Shown one piece after another: positions 1-8,089 of a stretch of DNA of 64,000 bases; position 1 is the stretch's first letter; each line of letters begins with the position of its first letter. This DNA comes from Coprobacter tertius (GTDB lineage Bacteria > Bacteroidota > Bacteroidia > Bacteroidales > Coprobacteraceae). The notes beneath the pieces are model-generated. The model had not been told where the DNA came from and did not search any database. It saw nothing but the letters and a program-made list of their open reading frames with translations. The position numbers and the translations under genes were made by a program. The DNA lies in assembly GCF_024330105.1 (NCBI RefSeq), contig NZ_JANDHW010000004.1, positions 186,001 through 250,000 of the forward strand. The letters are read 5' to 3'.

Positions 1-2
1 AT

Positions 3-221
3 AAAATCAATCAAAAGTATGCTCCACTTTCGGTTGATATGGAGACAACAAGTATCGCTCATGTTTGTCATGTAAATAGAATTCCATTTTTAAGCGTCAG
101 GACAATCACGGATACTTCTACACATAAAGGTATGGAAAATTTTGAAAAGAATTGCGAGGTAGCTTCCGAAATATCTGCCGGAATCGCATTAGGGATATTG
201 AGTTTATTAGAAGGAAAATAA
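3..221 (+). CDS. MTA/SAH nucleosidase-type protein, C-terminal part (5' end outside window)
   Basis: Open reading frame already running at the window edge and ending in TAA at 219-221; about 72 residues are visible. They match the C-terminal part of the nucleoside phosphorylase/nucleosidase fold as in 5'-methylthioadenosine/S-adenosylhomocysteine nucleosidase: the ribose-binding segment VDMETTSIAHVCH, then IPFLSVRTITD, where the Asp corresponds to the catalytic Asp of the family's usual R-x-I-S-D. This enzyme class cleaves adenine from MTA or SAH in the cytoplasm as part of methyl-group recycling and quorum-signal metabolism. The usual Ser-Asp is Thr-Asp here, and the N-terminal part cannot be seen, so substrate preference is not fixed. 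The internal ATG at 39 is inside the conserved motif and is not the true start. Confidence 0.75.
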   Translation, partial: KINQKYAPLSVDMETTSIAHVCHVNRIPFLSVRTITDTSTHKGMENFEKNCEVASEISAGIALGILSLLEGK

Positions 222-286
222 ATATGAATTTCAAAGACATATACAATTGATAATAAATGATTTATAATAAAATACATTCATCGATA

Positions 287-317
287 TTTGTACATTCCAA
301 TATATGTTATATTTTTG
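287..317 (+). promoter_or_regulatory. Bacteroidota-type promoter with no ORF downstream
   Basis: TTTG at 287-290, a 19-base spacer, then TATTTTTG at 310-317. This matches both the -33 (TTTG) and -7 (TAnnTTTG) elements at the family's usual spacing. Transcription would start near 322. No start codon with a useful frame follows before the terminator at 483-530. Confidence 0.6.
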
Positions 318-321
318 TGTT

Positions 322-530
322 CTGAAAGAATTATGTGACAGCATAGCACCGTAAATCACTAAAATTCGCACGGTAGCTAAATCTTTACTAAAATTCCTCA
401 AATACTCCGCTAAATATTTATTCCTCAAACGGTTTTGTTAAACCGTTGAAAATCTACAATAAAACCGGCTCACTAATTTATAAAAAAGAGTGTTAGCAAG
501 CATTAAGTTCCGACCAACACTCTTTTTCTT
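322..530 (+). ncRNA. candidate structured small RNA, about 200 nt
   Basis: The stretch lies between a full promoter (287-317) and a strong intrinsic terminator (483-530), and holds no ORF of more than a few codons. Three helices can be drawn on the plus strand. The first is TAGCACCGT (344-352) with ACGGT-A-GCTA (370-379), nine pairs with one bulged A. The second is AACGGTTT (428-435) with AAACCGTT (440-447) around a 4-base loop. The third is the terminator stem. The sequence CTAAAATTC occurs twice in the middle and TTCCTCAAA also occurs twice. The class is unknown; I could not match it to 6S, tmRNA, SRP RNA or RNase P RNA by eye. The start point is inferred from the promoter only. Confidence 0.5.
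483..530 (+). terminator. intrinsic terminator, 12-bp perfect stem
   Basis: Arms 483-494 and 516-527 are perfectly complementary, with a 21-base loop and a T-rich right arm running into TTTTTCTTTT. It ends the candidate small RNA, and would also stop read-through from the nucleosidase gene. Confidence 0.75.
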
Positions 531-545
531 TTAAGGTAAAACCAG

Positions 546-553
546 TATATTTG
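546..553 (+). promoter_or_regulatory. -7 box candidate for the DJ-1 family gene
   Basis: TATATTTG matches TAnnTTTG, about 80 bases before the start codon at 633. The -33 position (TTTT at 523-526) falls in the T-run of the preceding terminator and is a poor match. Confidence 0.35.
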
Positions 554-632
554 TTAACAGGCACAAACCTGTAATCTTTAATATTACTTTAATACGATAA
601 TATAAATAGGTATTCATTTAATAAATATTTCT

Positions 633-1184
633 ATGAAAACATCTTACTTATTTCTGGCCGAAGGCTTTGAAGAAATAGAAGCACTGACCATAATCGACAT
701 GTTACGTCGTGCCGGAATGGCGATAAAAACCGTCTCTATTACATCTCAAAAAGAAGTAAAAGGAGCTCACAACATTACCGTGCTTGCCGATATGCTTTTT
801 GAACCGAATCGCATTACCGATATCGATTGGTTGATTTTACCCGGTGGTATGCCAGGGACCAAACATTTAGGTGAATTCAAACTGTTGAAAACTCTCTTAA
901 AAGAGCATTATAAAAATAATGGAAAAATAGCGGCTATTTGCGCTGCTCCCTCGATTTTAGGAGATATGGGATTACTCAACGGACGTAAAGCAACCTGTTA
1001 TCCCGGCTTCGAATCTCATTTACAAAATGGAGACTGTACCGGTAATCCGGTAGAAATATCGGGAAATATCACCACCGGTAAGGGACCGGGTGTGGCTCCC
1101 GAGTTTGCTTTGGCAATTATAAAACAGGCGTTAGGAGACGAAACAGCCAAAAAAGTAGCAAAAGAAATGCTTCTTGTAGATTGA
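633..1184 (+). CDS. DJ-1/PfpI family protein (YajL-like)
   Basis: A 183-residue protein, the normal length for the DJ-1/ThiJ branch. The N-terminus has the family pattern LAEGFEEIEA with the acidic residue that contacts the reactive cysteine; LPGGMPG is at about 69-75, and the nucleophile elbow AAICAAPSIL places the reactive cysteine at residue 103. Members act in the cytoplasm as glyoxalase/deglycase-like or oxidative-stress chaperone proteins; which activity applies here cannot be told from sequence. It is a single-gene unit flanked by a terminator on each side, convergent with the membrane protein that follows. The ATG at 633 gives a start directly at the first beta strand, as in homologues. 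Confidence 0.85.
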   Translation: MKTSYLFLAEGFEEIEALTIIDMLRRAGMAIKTVSITSQKEVKGAHNITVLADMLFEPNRITDIDWLILPGGMPGTKHLGEFKLLKTLLKEHYKNNGKIAAICAAPSILGDMGLLNGRKATCYPGFESHLQNGDCTGNPVEISGNITTGKGPGVAPEFALAIIKQALGDETAKKVAKEMLLVD

Positions 1185-1200
1185 AAATGTTTTGTTGGGA

Positions 1201-1250
1201 TAATCGCCGCAGAAATGGTCGATAAGCTTTTTTTGCGGCGATTATTTTTT
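1201..1250. terminator. bidirectional terminator between convergent genes
   Basis: Perfect 10-bp stem 1201-1210 / 1235-1244 followed by a T-run on the plus strand. It sits between the 3' end of the DJ-1 gene (1184) and the 3' end of the minus-strand gene (1249), so it can serve both. Confidence 0.7.
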
Positions 1251-2520
1251 ATTTCAGATCATCTTTCTTAACCAAAACCTTATCGATTCGCGCCCCGTCC
1301 ATATCGACGATCTCAAGTTTAAAATTCATCCATTCGAGTTGTTCACCCGTAGCCGGTATGTGTTGTAAAATCCCGAGAATCAATCCACTTAACGTATTGT
1401 AATTATAATCAGGATAAAGTTCTTCCATATCGAAATATGCCAAAAAATCATAAAACGAGCATTGCCCGTCTACCAGGCAAGAACCATCGCTTCTCACAAC
1501 AATATCCAATTCTTCTCCCGGATCGGGAAGTACTCCGATAAGAGCCTCCATAATATCACTCGAAGTTACAATCCCCTGTATACTACCGAATTCATCGGTA
1601 ACCAACGCATATTTTAGCCGTTCTTGCTTCATCCTTTCAAGACCGTTATAAACGCTAAGGGTTTCGGGCATATAATTGGGTGTTTTCAATAATATACTCA
1701 GATCGAAATCTGCTTTATCCACCTTATCAATCAAATCTCTCAAAGTAACCACCCCGAGAATATTATCGATACGGCCTTCACATACCGGGTAAACATGAAA
1801 CAAGTTAGCCAATATCACCCGGTTAATTTCTTCGGGCGGCCAACTGATATCGAGCCATACCAAATCATTTCTGTGCGTCATAATAGACCCCACATTACGG
1901 TCTCCCAAGTTAAAAACCCGTTCGACAATATCTTGTTCTACTTCCTGAACTTCACCGTCCTCAGTACCTTCTCTTATAATGGCTTTTATCTCGTCTTCGG
2001 TTACTTTATTATCATTTCGATCATTAAGCCCGAGTAATTTAAGCATTGCTGCCGTACTTTTCGAAAGTAACCATACAAAAGGAGAAGCAATCTTCGATAA
2101 AAAATTCATAGCCGGAGCCACTAAGCGGGACACTCTCTCAGCTGCAGCCATGCCGATACGTTTAGGTACCAACTCACCGATAATTAAAGTAAGGTACGTT
2201 ACTACCGTTACAATTATGATCTTTGCCACTGCAACAGAATAAGCCGCAGGAATAAAGCGTTCGAGAAAAACGCCGAAATTTCCGGCAAAAGATTCACCTG
2301 AATAAAGACCGGTAAGAATACCGATAAGAGTAATACCAATTTGTATGGTTGAAAGGAACTTATCGGGGTCTTCGGCCAAACGTAAAGCCGTACGAGCCGC
2401 TTTACTACCTTTTTTAGCATCTGTTTCGAGTCTCGATTTTCGCGCAGAAACCAAAGCAATCTCAGACATCGATAATACCCCGTTTAAAAGAATAAGAAAA
2501 ACGATAATAAAAATTTCCAT
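1249..2520 (-). CDS. DUF21/CNNM domain, CBS-pair, CorC_HlyC membrane protein
   Basis: A 423-residue inner-membrane protein of the CNNM/CorC family, often annotated as hemolysin or gliding-related GldE-like. The N-terminal part is the DUF21 membrane domain, opening with hydrophobic MEIFIIVFLILLNGVLSM and with further membrane stretches up to about residue 150. A tandem CBS region covers about 200-325 (with GVVTLRDLIDKV and ALVTDEFGSIQGIVTSSDIM). The last ~80 residues form the CorC_HlyC domain (GLILGILQHIPATGEQ). Known members transport or sense Mg2+ or Co2+; hemolytic activity is a historical label. It is monocistronic and convergent with the DJ-1 gene. GldE, a gliding/T9SS-associated protein, has the same architecture, but there is no specific reason to call it that here. 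Confidence 0.85.
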   Translation of the reverse strand: MEIFIIVFLILLNGVLSMSEIALVSARKSRLETDAKKGSKAARTALRLAEDPDKFLSTIQIGITLIGILTGLYSGESFAGNFGVFLERFIPAAYSVAVAKIIIVTVVTYLTLIIGELVPKRIGMAAAERVSRLVAPAMNFLSKIASPFVWLLSKSTAAMLKLLGLNDRNDNKVTEDEIKAIIREGTEDGEVQEVEQDIVERVFNLGDRNVGSIMTHRNDLVWLDISWPPEEINRVILANLFHVYPVCEGRIDNILGVVTLRDLIDKVDKADFDLSILLKTPNYMPETLSVYNGLERMKQERLKYALVTDEFGSIQGIVTSSDIMEALIGVLPDPGEELDIVVRSDGSCLVDGQCSFYDFLAYFDMEELYPDYNYNTLSGLILGILQHIPATGEQLEWMNFKLEIVDMDGARIDKVLVKKDDLK

Positions 2521-2834
2521 CGAAGTTTATACAATTTTAGCGGTTTAAAGATAAAAAGAATAAAACAAAACACATTATTTTTTTACTGAATATTCGGCAA
2601 TTTATGTTATAAAATATGGTACGCTTTACCTGTCTAAAAAAAATACATTAATATTCATCCCAAAGAAGGCTGTTTCAAAAATAATTACGATATTTGCAAG
2701 TGCTTTTCGGCTGAGAACTATACAGTTTTCATAAAAATATATCATTTCATTTTTTTAGTACCGGAAAAAGCTATATATTTGCAAGCCAAAAAATTAAAAC
2801 ATAAATAATATAATCATAATAAAATTGTAAAAAG
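2521..2834. other. divergent intergenic region, 314 bp
   Basis: AT-rich spacer between the divergent DUF21 and HU genes. It holds the HU -7 box at 2774-2781. A weaker TATCTTTA can be read on the minus strand at about 2544-2551, a few bases from consensus, and may drive the DUF21 gene. No ORF or strong hairpin was seen. Confidence 0.5.
2774..2781 (+). promoter_or_regulatory. -7 box for the HU gene
   Basis: TATATTTG matches TAnnTTTG exactly, with TTTT 19 bases upstream (2751-2754) as an imperfect -33 element. It gives a leader of about 45 bases before 2835. Confidence 0.55.
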
Positions 2835-3107
2835 ATGACTAAGGCAGACATTGTGAACGAGATTTCAAAAAACACGGGTATTGAAAAAGCCATCGTTCTT
2901 GCAACAGTTGAACAATTCATGGAAACTGTTAAAAAATCACTGAGTGATGGAGACAACGTTTATTTAAGAGGATTCGGTAGCTTTATCGTTAAGAAAAGAG
3001 CTCAGAAAACAGCCAGAAACATTTCAAAGAACACAACCATAATTATTCCCGAGCACAACATTCCGGCATTTAAACCGGCAAAGACATTTATGAGCAACGT
3101 GAAATAA
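2835..3107 (+). CDS. HU family DNA-binding protein
   Basis: A 90-residue protein matching the HU/IHF fold over its whole length: N-terminal helices beginning MTKADIVNEIS, the GFGSFIVKKR turn at about 46-55, and the DNA-binding beta-arm with the proline-containing IPEHNIPAFKPAKT near residues 74-87. HU binds and bends DNA non-specifically as a dimer and compacts the nucleoid. It is followed 42 bases later by a tiny basic ribosomal-type gene, then a terminator, and the two probably share one transcript from the promoter at 2774. The paralogue type (HU versus IHF-like) cannot be settled from this sequence alone. Confidence 0.92.
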   Translation: MTKADIVNEISKNTGIEKAIVLATVEQFMETVKKSLSDGDNVYLRGFGSFIVKKRAQKTARNISKNTTIIIPEHNIPAFKPAKTFMSNVK

Positions 3108-3149
3108 ATTATAGTTACAAAGTATTATTAATTTAAAAAGCATAAAATC

Positions 3150-3242
3150 ATGCCAAGCGGAAAAAAAAGAAAAGGGCATAAAATGTCCACTCACAAACGC
3201 AAAAAAAGACTGAGAAAGAACAGACACAAGAAGAAAAAATAA
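3150..3242 (+). CDS. 30-residue AURKAIP1/COX24 (mS38-like) ribosomal-type protein
   Basis: A short frame of 30 codons plus TAA. The protein begins MPSGKKRKGHKMSTHKRKKR and ends in a run of Arg, Lys and His; more than half of the residues are basic. This is the hallmark of the short Bacteroidota AURKAIP1/COX24-domain proteins (DUF1713), related to mitochondrial ribosomal protein mS38. The sequence shows an extremely basic peptide in a typical position behind an HU gene; ribosome association is family knowledge. It has no promoter of its own and is bounded by a terminator at 3281. It is easy to miss because of its length. Confidence 0.8.
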   Translation: MPSGKKRKGHKMSTHKRKKRLRKNRHKKKK

Positions 3243-3280
3243 AATAGTCTGTATTCTCTAAAATATTTACAGGAGAAACA

Positions 3281-3333
3281 AAAGAACAAACTTATTAAAG
3301 AGTTATTTTTCTAAGTTTGTTCTTTGTGCTTTT
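3281..3333 (+). terminator. terminator after the HU / small basic protein unit
   Basis: Perfect 14-bp stem 3281-3294 / 3312-3325 with a 17-base loop. The T-rich right arm is followed by GTGCTTTT, a weaker tail than usual. Confidence 0.65.
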
Positions 3334-3376
3334 ATAAGAAATGTTTCTACTTATAAAAGTCATAAATTTTAATCTT

Positions 3377-3384
3377 TATTTTTG
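3377..3384 (+). promoter_or_regulatory. -7 box for the RNase G gene
   Basis: TATTTTTG matches TAnnTTTG. With the GTG start at 3406 it leaves a very short leader (about 15 bases), too short for a Shine-Dalgarno site, as is common in this phylum. Confidence 0.55.
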
Positions 3385-3405
3385 TAACCTAAAAATAAAA
3401 TAATC

Positions 3406-4977
3406 GTGTCCAGTGAACTTGTAGTTGACGTCCAATCCAAAGAGGTTTCTATTGCAATTCTCGAAAACAAACGTTTAGTAGAATTACAAAAAGAAGCTCG
3501 TAATATATCGTTCTCGGTCGGCGATATTTATTTGGGAAAGGTTAAGAAACTCATGCCAGGACTAAATGCTGCATTTGTTGATGTAGGTTATGAAAAGGAT
3601 GCATTTCTTCATTATCTCGATTTAGGGGCTCAATTTAATTCCTGTGCCAAATTTATCAAACAATCCCTGTCTGACCGGAAAAAATTGTTATCGATCAGCA
3701 AATTCAATATGCTACCCGATATCGATAAGGAAGGTACGATAGGAGATGTACTTAAAGTAGGCCAAGAAGTTCTGGTGCAGATTGCCAAAGAACCTATATC
3801 ATCTAAAGGTCCCCGATTAACTGCCGAAATATCTTTTGCAGGGCGTTTTCTCGTGCTTATTCCTTTTGCCGACAAAGTATCGGTGTCTCAAAAAATAAAA
3901 TCAAACGAAGAAAAAGCGCGACTCAAGCAACTGATCCAAAGCATAAAGCCTAAAAACTTTGGGGTAATCGTACGTACAGTTGCCGAAAACAAACGAGTCG
4001 CTGAATTAGATAATGAATTAAAAACATTGGTAAAATGCTGGGAAGATTCACTCGTCAAACTCCAAAAAGCCAAAACACCATCGCTCATATTCGAAGAAAC
4101 GGGACGCACGGTCGGAGTACTACGGGATATATTCAACACATCATTTGAAAGTATCCACGTAAATGACGAATTAGTCTATCAGCAAATATACAATTATGTA
4201 AGCCTGATCGCTCCCGAACGGAAAGACATCGTAAAGCTATACAAAGGGGAATTACCCATATTTGATAATTTCTCGATTACAAAACAAATAAAGTCATCGT
4301 TCGGTAAAACCGTATCGTTTAAAAGCGGTGCATACCTGATCATAGAACATACAGAAGCTTTGCATGTAATCGATGTAAATAGCGGAAACCGATCCAAAGC
4401 GACTAATGATCAAGAGAGCAACGCTCTCGATGTAAATATGCATGCTGCAGAAGAAATCGCCCGCCAATTGCGTTTACGTGATATGGGTGGCATTATCGTT
4501 ATCGACTTTATCGATATGCAGGAAGCAGAAAACAGGCAAAAGCTTTATGACCATATGCGCGAATTGATGGCGGCAGACAGGGCAAAACATAACATATTGC
4601 CTTTAAGTAAATTCGGTCTGATGCAAATAACCCGGCAACGTGTGCGGCCGGCACTTGATATCACTACAACCGAAAACTGTCCTACCTGCTTCGGTAAAGG
4701 TACTATTCCTCCTTCTCTTCTTTTTACCGACCGCCTTGAAGACAAAATAGCATATATGGTAAACAAACTGAAAATCAGAAATTTCCGGTTACACGTGCAC
4801 CCTTTTATCGCAGCATTTATAAATAAGGGTTTTTATTCCCTTAAATGGCAATGGAAGTGTAAATACACTTTCGGTTTCAAATTAGTGCCTGATCAGTCTC
4901 TCGCATTTCTCGAATATAAATTTTACGATAAAAATAATGAAGAGATCGATCTGAAAGAAGAAATTGAAATAAAGTAA
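3406..4977 (+). CDS. rng: ribonuclease E/G family endoribonuclease (RNase G)
   Basis: A 523-residue protein of RNase G size. An S1 RNA-binding domain lies at about 35-130 (GDIYLGKVKKLMPGLNAAFVD). The catalytic DNase I-like region carries the Mg2+-binding DVNSGN (Asp-323, Asn-325) and VIDFIDM (Asp-367); the spacing matches Asp-303/Asp-346 of E. coli RNase E. The zinc-link CPTCFGKG (Cys-425, Cys-428) is present, so a tetrameric enzyme is expected. It cleaves single-stranded AU-rich RNA in rRNA maturation and mRNA decay. The start codon is GTG at 3406; no better in-frame ATG lies near the promoter. It lacks the long C-terminal scaffold of RNase E. It is single-gene, with its own promoter and terminator. 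Confidence 0.93.
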   Translation: MSSELVVDVQSKEVSIAILENKRLVELQKEARNISFSVGDIYLGKVKKLMPGLNAAFVDVGYEKDAFLHYLDLGAQFNSCAKFIKQSLSDRKKLLSISKFNMLPDIDKEGTIGDVLKVGQEVLVQIAKEPISSKGPRLTAEISFAGRFLVLIPFADKVSVSQKIKSNEEKARLKQLIQSIKPKNFGVIVRTVAENKRVAELDNELKTLVKCWEDSLVKLQKAKTPSLIFEETGRTVGVLRDIFNTSFESIHVNDELVYQQIYNYVSLIAPERKDIVKLYKGELPIFDNFSITKQIKSSFGKTVSFKSGAYLIIEHTEALHVIDVNSGNRSKATNDQESNALDVNMHAAEEIARQLRLRDMGGIIVIDFIDMQEAENRQKLYDHMRELMAADRAKHNILPLSKFGLMQITRQRVRPALDITTTENCPTCFGKGTIPPSLLFTDRLEDKIAYMVNKLKIRNFRLHVHPFIAAFINKGFYSLKWQWKCKYTFGFKLVPDQSLAFLEYKFYDKNNEEIDLKEEIEIK

Positions 4978-5010
4978 GACCGAGATTACTTTACAACCGT
5001 AAAATCTTGA

Positions 5011-5050
5011 AAGCCCCGGATACCAGTAGTATAGTATCCGGGGCTTTTTC
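5011..5050 (+). terminator. terminator of rng
   Basis: Perfect 13-bp GC-rich stem 5011-5023 / 5034-5046 with a 10-base loop and a T-tract on the plus strand. Confidence 0.8.
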
Positions 5051-5149
5051 AGCCTGTTTAAGACCGTTTTATACTAAGATTTAGCATTTCCCTATAATGT
5101 GATAAAAAACGATAAATAACGCATTATTTCACTATCTTATTATTTAATA

Positions 5150-5188
5150 GAAATAAAAAGCCTGCATGACGAAATGTCAAGCAGGCTT
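5150..5188 (-). terminator. terminator of the TPR / Ton operon
   Basis: Stem 5158-5165 / 5181-5188 (8 bp), with a smaller inner TGAC/GTCA pairing. Read on the minus strand, it is followed by TTTATTTC. It lies 22 bases beyond the stop of the TPR gene at 5210. Confidence 0.6.
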
Positions 5189-5209
5189 CATATATATTAA
5201 TACTATAAT

Positions 5210-6850
5210 TTACTTAGGCAATTGTTCTAAAGCCCCCTTTATATCGGCTGCTTCCGGATCTACAGTCAATACTTTTTCCCAATAGAAGCGAGTCTGAGGG
5301 AAGCCTTTTACATTATTTTCATGCTCTTTCAAGTAATTATAATAACCGAGATATTTATAGCATTCTACCAATGCTCTAGGATTATTATTATCTTTTTCAA
5401 GAATCGCCATAGCCGCTTCGTAATATGGCTTTGCCGTACCCATGGTCGTTTCAGGATCGAGACCGGCATTAGCTCTTGCCCTCCATAAATGTCCACGGTA
5501 ATCTTCGGGAGCTCTTTCTATTACAATTTTAAACAAACTATCTGCAGCAAGATAAAGACGTGTTTTTTCGGCCTTTTCTACATCGGTAGAATCAGCAGCC
5601 GTCGCAGCTGCCTGATAATAAGCACCACCTAAAATAAAATAGTCCTGAACACGAACATTAGCAGAATCGAGCTTCATGTATTCATTATATGCATCTGCAC
5701 TTTTCACATAATCACCTGCACTACGATATGCATCGCTCAATTCTTTATATAAATCGAGATTAGTAGGCTCTATCGCAATTGCTTTCTCAAATACCGAAAC
5801 AGCTTTATCGGGCTGATCGTTTTTAATCAACAAATATCCGTAAGTCAAATAATCGCGACTATTAAATTGGGGATTATTAGGAGAGCTCATGAACTTTTCA
5901 GCAGCAGCAACACCATCTGCATATCTCTTCAATTCGTAATTATCATACATAGCCAAACGCTTTGCTACGAAATTATCAGGATCACTTTCGAGAACTTTAT
6001 TTATTAAATCAAGAGATTCTTCGTATTTTTTATCGAAAAACAGTAAAGCTCCATAACGTGCCTGGTCCGAGTCGAAATGATTAGGATTCGACATATACAA
6101 TCCATAAGCATCTACAGCTTTTCCATACTGGCCGTTTTTATAATATGCCTCTGCCATTTCCCGCTGAGCTAAAGCCGAATTAGGCGCCAATTGAAGTAAA
6201 GTTTCAAGTTTCTGAATAGCTGACTGGGCATTGATAGGGAAATATATATTTGAATACTTCACATAAGCAGGCACACAGTTAGGATCGAAATTTATAGCCA
6301 TTTCATAATATCCCGCAGCATCACCATATTGCTGTCTGTCTACCAAAATATCCCCTTCGAACATATACGTTTCAGCGAATTTCTTATCATAATCCAACGC
6401 TTTATCAAGATATTTTTGGTACTCCGGAATCAGATTCTGATAATAAGCTTGTGCAACAGCCAAATAAACTGCCGGATTTTTTTTCGACATTTTTTCCTTC
6501 AGTGCATCTTTTATCATCGATTCTGCTTCTTTAAGATTGCTTTTCATCAGCAATTTAGCCTCACCGATCTTATTGAATACATAGGTAGGATCTGCAGCCA
6601 ACCCCATTTTATAATAATAAGAAGCGGAGTCATTCTTATTCATTTTCGAATAAACTTCACCCAGATAATAACAAGCTTCGGCTTTATTTGTCGCAGGGTC
6701 ATTAAATGTGCGTTCGAGTATAATCTTGGCACGTTCGGGCTGACCGGCCTTAAAATATTCTATACCGTCGGTATAACTCGCCCCAAGGGCCGTAGCAGCC
6801 ATCCCTCCGATGAAAATGAGCGATGAAAGTAACAGAAATTTAAGTCTCAT
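5210..6850 (-). CDS. exported TPR-repeat protein of the Ton cluster
   Basis: A 546-residue protein with a signal peptide (MRLKFLLLSSLIFIGGM, then an Ala-rich cleavage region ending ALGAS) and tetratricopeptide repeats over nearly the whole mature part, e.g. AKIILERTFNDPATNKAEAC, YYEMAINFDPNCVPAYVKYS and SVFEKAIAIEPTNLDLYKEL. TPRs are protein-binding scaffolds; it should sit in the periplasm or on a membrane face. It is the last gene of a run exbB-exbD-exbD-tonB-small membrane protein-PstS-like lipoprotein-TPR, 19 bases after the lipoprotein gene. A role in organising or regulating that Ton complex is inference from position. It has no catalytic motif. Confidence 0.8.
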   Translation of the reverse strand: MRLKFLLLSSLIFIGGMAATALGASYTDGIEYFKAGQPERAKIILERTFNDPATNKAEACYYLGEVYSKMNKNDSASYYYKMGLAADPTYVFNKIGEAKLLMKSNLKEAESMIKDALKEKMSKKNPAVYLAVAQAYYQNLIPEYQKYLDKALDYDKKFAETYMFEGDILVDRQQYGDAAGYYEMAINFDPNCVPAYVKYSNIYFPINAQSAIQKLETLLQLAPNSALAQREMAEAYYKNGQYGKAVDAYGLYMSNPNHFDSDQARYGALLFFDKKYEESLDLINKVLESDPDNFVAKRLAMYDNYELKRYADGVAAAEKFMSSPNNPQFNSRDYLTYGYLLIKNDQPDKAVSVFEKAIAIEPTNLDLYKELSDAYRSAGDYVKSADAYNEYMKLDSANVRVQDYFILGGAYYQAAATAADSTDVEKAEKTRLYLAADSLFKIVIERAPEDYRGHLWRARANAGLDPETTMGTAKPYYEAAMAILEKDNNNPRALVECYKYLGYYNYLKEHENNVKGFPQTRFYWEKVLTVDPEAADIKGALEQLPK

Positions 6851-6869
6851 ACATATAAGATTTTAGTTA

Positions 6870-7829
6870 TTATAAATTGTCTCGTACATTAACAATACGG
6901 ATTACCTGGGTAGCCGGTACCATCCCGCTCTTCAGAATAATTTTCTGTCCCCTGTCGGTACTAACAAATTTAGTAAATCCTGAAGGCAATCCGGTTTTGG
7001 GATCTGTTGAAATTATATAAACATTTCGTGTAAAAGGATATAATCCCATAGCAAGATACGCCTGATACGGTTTATAACTATTCGCATTATTAGCAAAATC
7101 GTCACTACTCACCGCCATTACATTTATTCTTTCAGAAAAAGACAACCGAGTCGTATCGCTTCTATTACCGATCCAGCTCGCACCAATTACACCAATCGCA
7201 TTCGGAACTTGAGCAACATAATCGATCACATCGTTATTATTTTTTTGAGCTCTTAATTTATCAGATAATTTTTGTCCCTTGCAAATAGAATCGATAGCAT
7301 AACGTATCGTACTTGAATTGGCATTATCAAAAACCATCTGTATTTCGCCCAATTTCGATTTGGGATACAATTGTTTCCACTGGGTAATCTTACCTGTAAG
7401 AATTTTTTCAATATCATTTACCGTAATCAAAGTATCGGTATTTTCTTTATTCACAATAAGAGCGATTCCGTCAATAGCAATCTTTTCTGTCTTCGGATAT
7501 AATTTTTTTGCATGTAAAGTTTCTTCTTCCTGTTGGGTCAATACCCGGGTAGTAACAGCCAACCGTACGCTATCGCGAATCAATAATGTAATCGCATCCA
7601 CTTCACTTACATATTCAGGAACAATCCCCGCTTTAGGATATAACGATTCGAACACATCGATTTCTTGCTGAATAATGGGTTCGAAAGATTCGTCAGCACT
7701 AATTTTTATTACGCCTGAAGTAGGTGTATCACTCGCTTCTTTTTTCTGAGCAGGCCCACAGGATGTAAAACTATAAGAAACCGACATTATAAACAATATT
7801 ACGGCTATTGATTTAAATATATTTTTCAT
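6870..7829 (-). CDS. PstS-like substrate-binding lipoprotein
   Basis: A 319-residue protein with a lipoprotein signal: a hydrophobic stretch, then SFTSCG, putting the lipidated cysteine at residue 24. The mature part has the type-II periplasmic binding fold seen in phosphate-binding PstS: VIKISADESFEPIIQQEIDV at its start, an AVTTRVLTQQE strand, ISTDPKTGLPSGFTKFV near the end and GLYPFTRNVYII, typical of PstS-like proteins. Normally such a protein feeds a PstCAB transporter; none is present. Instead it lies in the ExbB-ExbD-TonB cluster, so a sensing or ligand-presenting role beside the Ton motor is inferred. Phosphate as ligand is only suggested by the family. Confidence 0.8.
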   Translation of the reverse strand: MKNIFKSIAVILFIMSVSYSFTSCGPAQKKEASDTPTSGVIKISADESFEPIIQQEIDVFESLYPKAGIVPEYVSEVDAITLLIRDSVRLAVTTRVLTQQEEETLHAKKLYPKTEKIAIDGIALIVNKENTDTLITVNDIEKILTGKITQWKQLYPKSKLGEIQMVFDNANSSTIRYAIDSICKGQKLSDKLRAQKNNNDVIDYVAQVPNAIGVIGASWIGNRSDTTRLSFSERINVMAVSSDDFANNANSYKPYQAYLAMGLYPFTRNVYIISTDPKTGLPSGFTKFVSTDRGQKIILKSGMVPATQVIRIVNVRDNL

Positions 7830-7843
7830 AGCTTAATCTCCTT

Positions 7844-8074
7844 TTAATTTACACGATTAGCCTTAACCAGGCGATAAGCACGGTAAATGCCGTAAATTAC
7901 AAATACCCCTCCGAAACCATAACGGATAACAGGGGCGAAATTTCGCTCAAATAAAGGGGTGAATACTAGTAAATATGCCATTCCCAAATATATGAGAACC
8001 ATGAATATACCGAAAATATACCCGGCATTCCACTTACGTTGTTTATTTCCCTGAGGCTCGTTATTTGTCTCCAT
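7844..8074 (-). CDS. small two-helix membrane protein in the Ton cluster
   Basis: A 76-residue protein with a charged, Asn/Gln-rich N-terminus and two predicted membrane helices, roughly residues 17-41 (FGIFMVLIYLGMAYLLVF) and 50-67 (IRYGFGGVFVIYGIYRAY). The C-terminus is basic. No named function is recognised. It lies between tonB and the PstS-like gene (14 bases to the latter), so it is probably an inner-membrane part or accessory of the same system. Confidence 0.7.
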   Translation of the reverse strand: METNNEPQGNKQRKWNAGYIFGIFMVLIYLGMAYLLVFTPLFERNFAPVIRYGFGGVFVIYGIYRAYRLVKANRVN

Positions 8075-8089
8075 AATAAGAAAGGTATT

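Noticed and set aside
345-430. Short repeated segments (CTAAAATTC and TTCCTCAAA, twice each) as a CRISPR-like or iteron array
   Set aside because: Only two copies of each, short and irregularly spaced; noted instead as part of the small RNA candidate.
6329-6826. 165-codon plus-strand frame opposite the TPR gene
   Set aside because: Antisense to TPR repeats, Phe/Ile-rich, no promoter.
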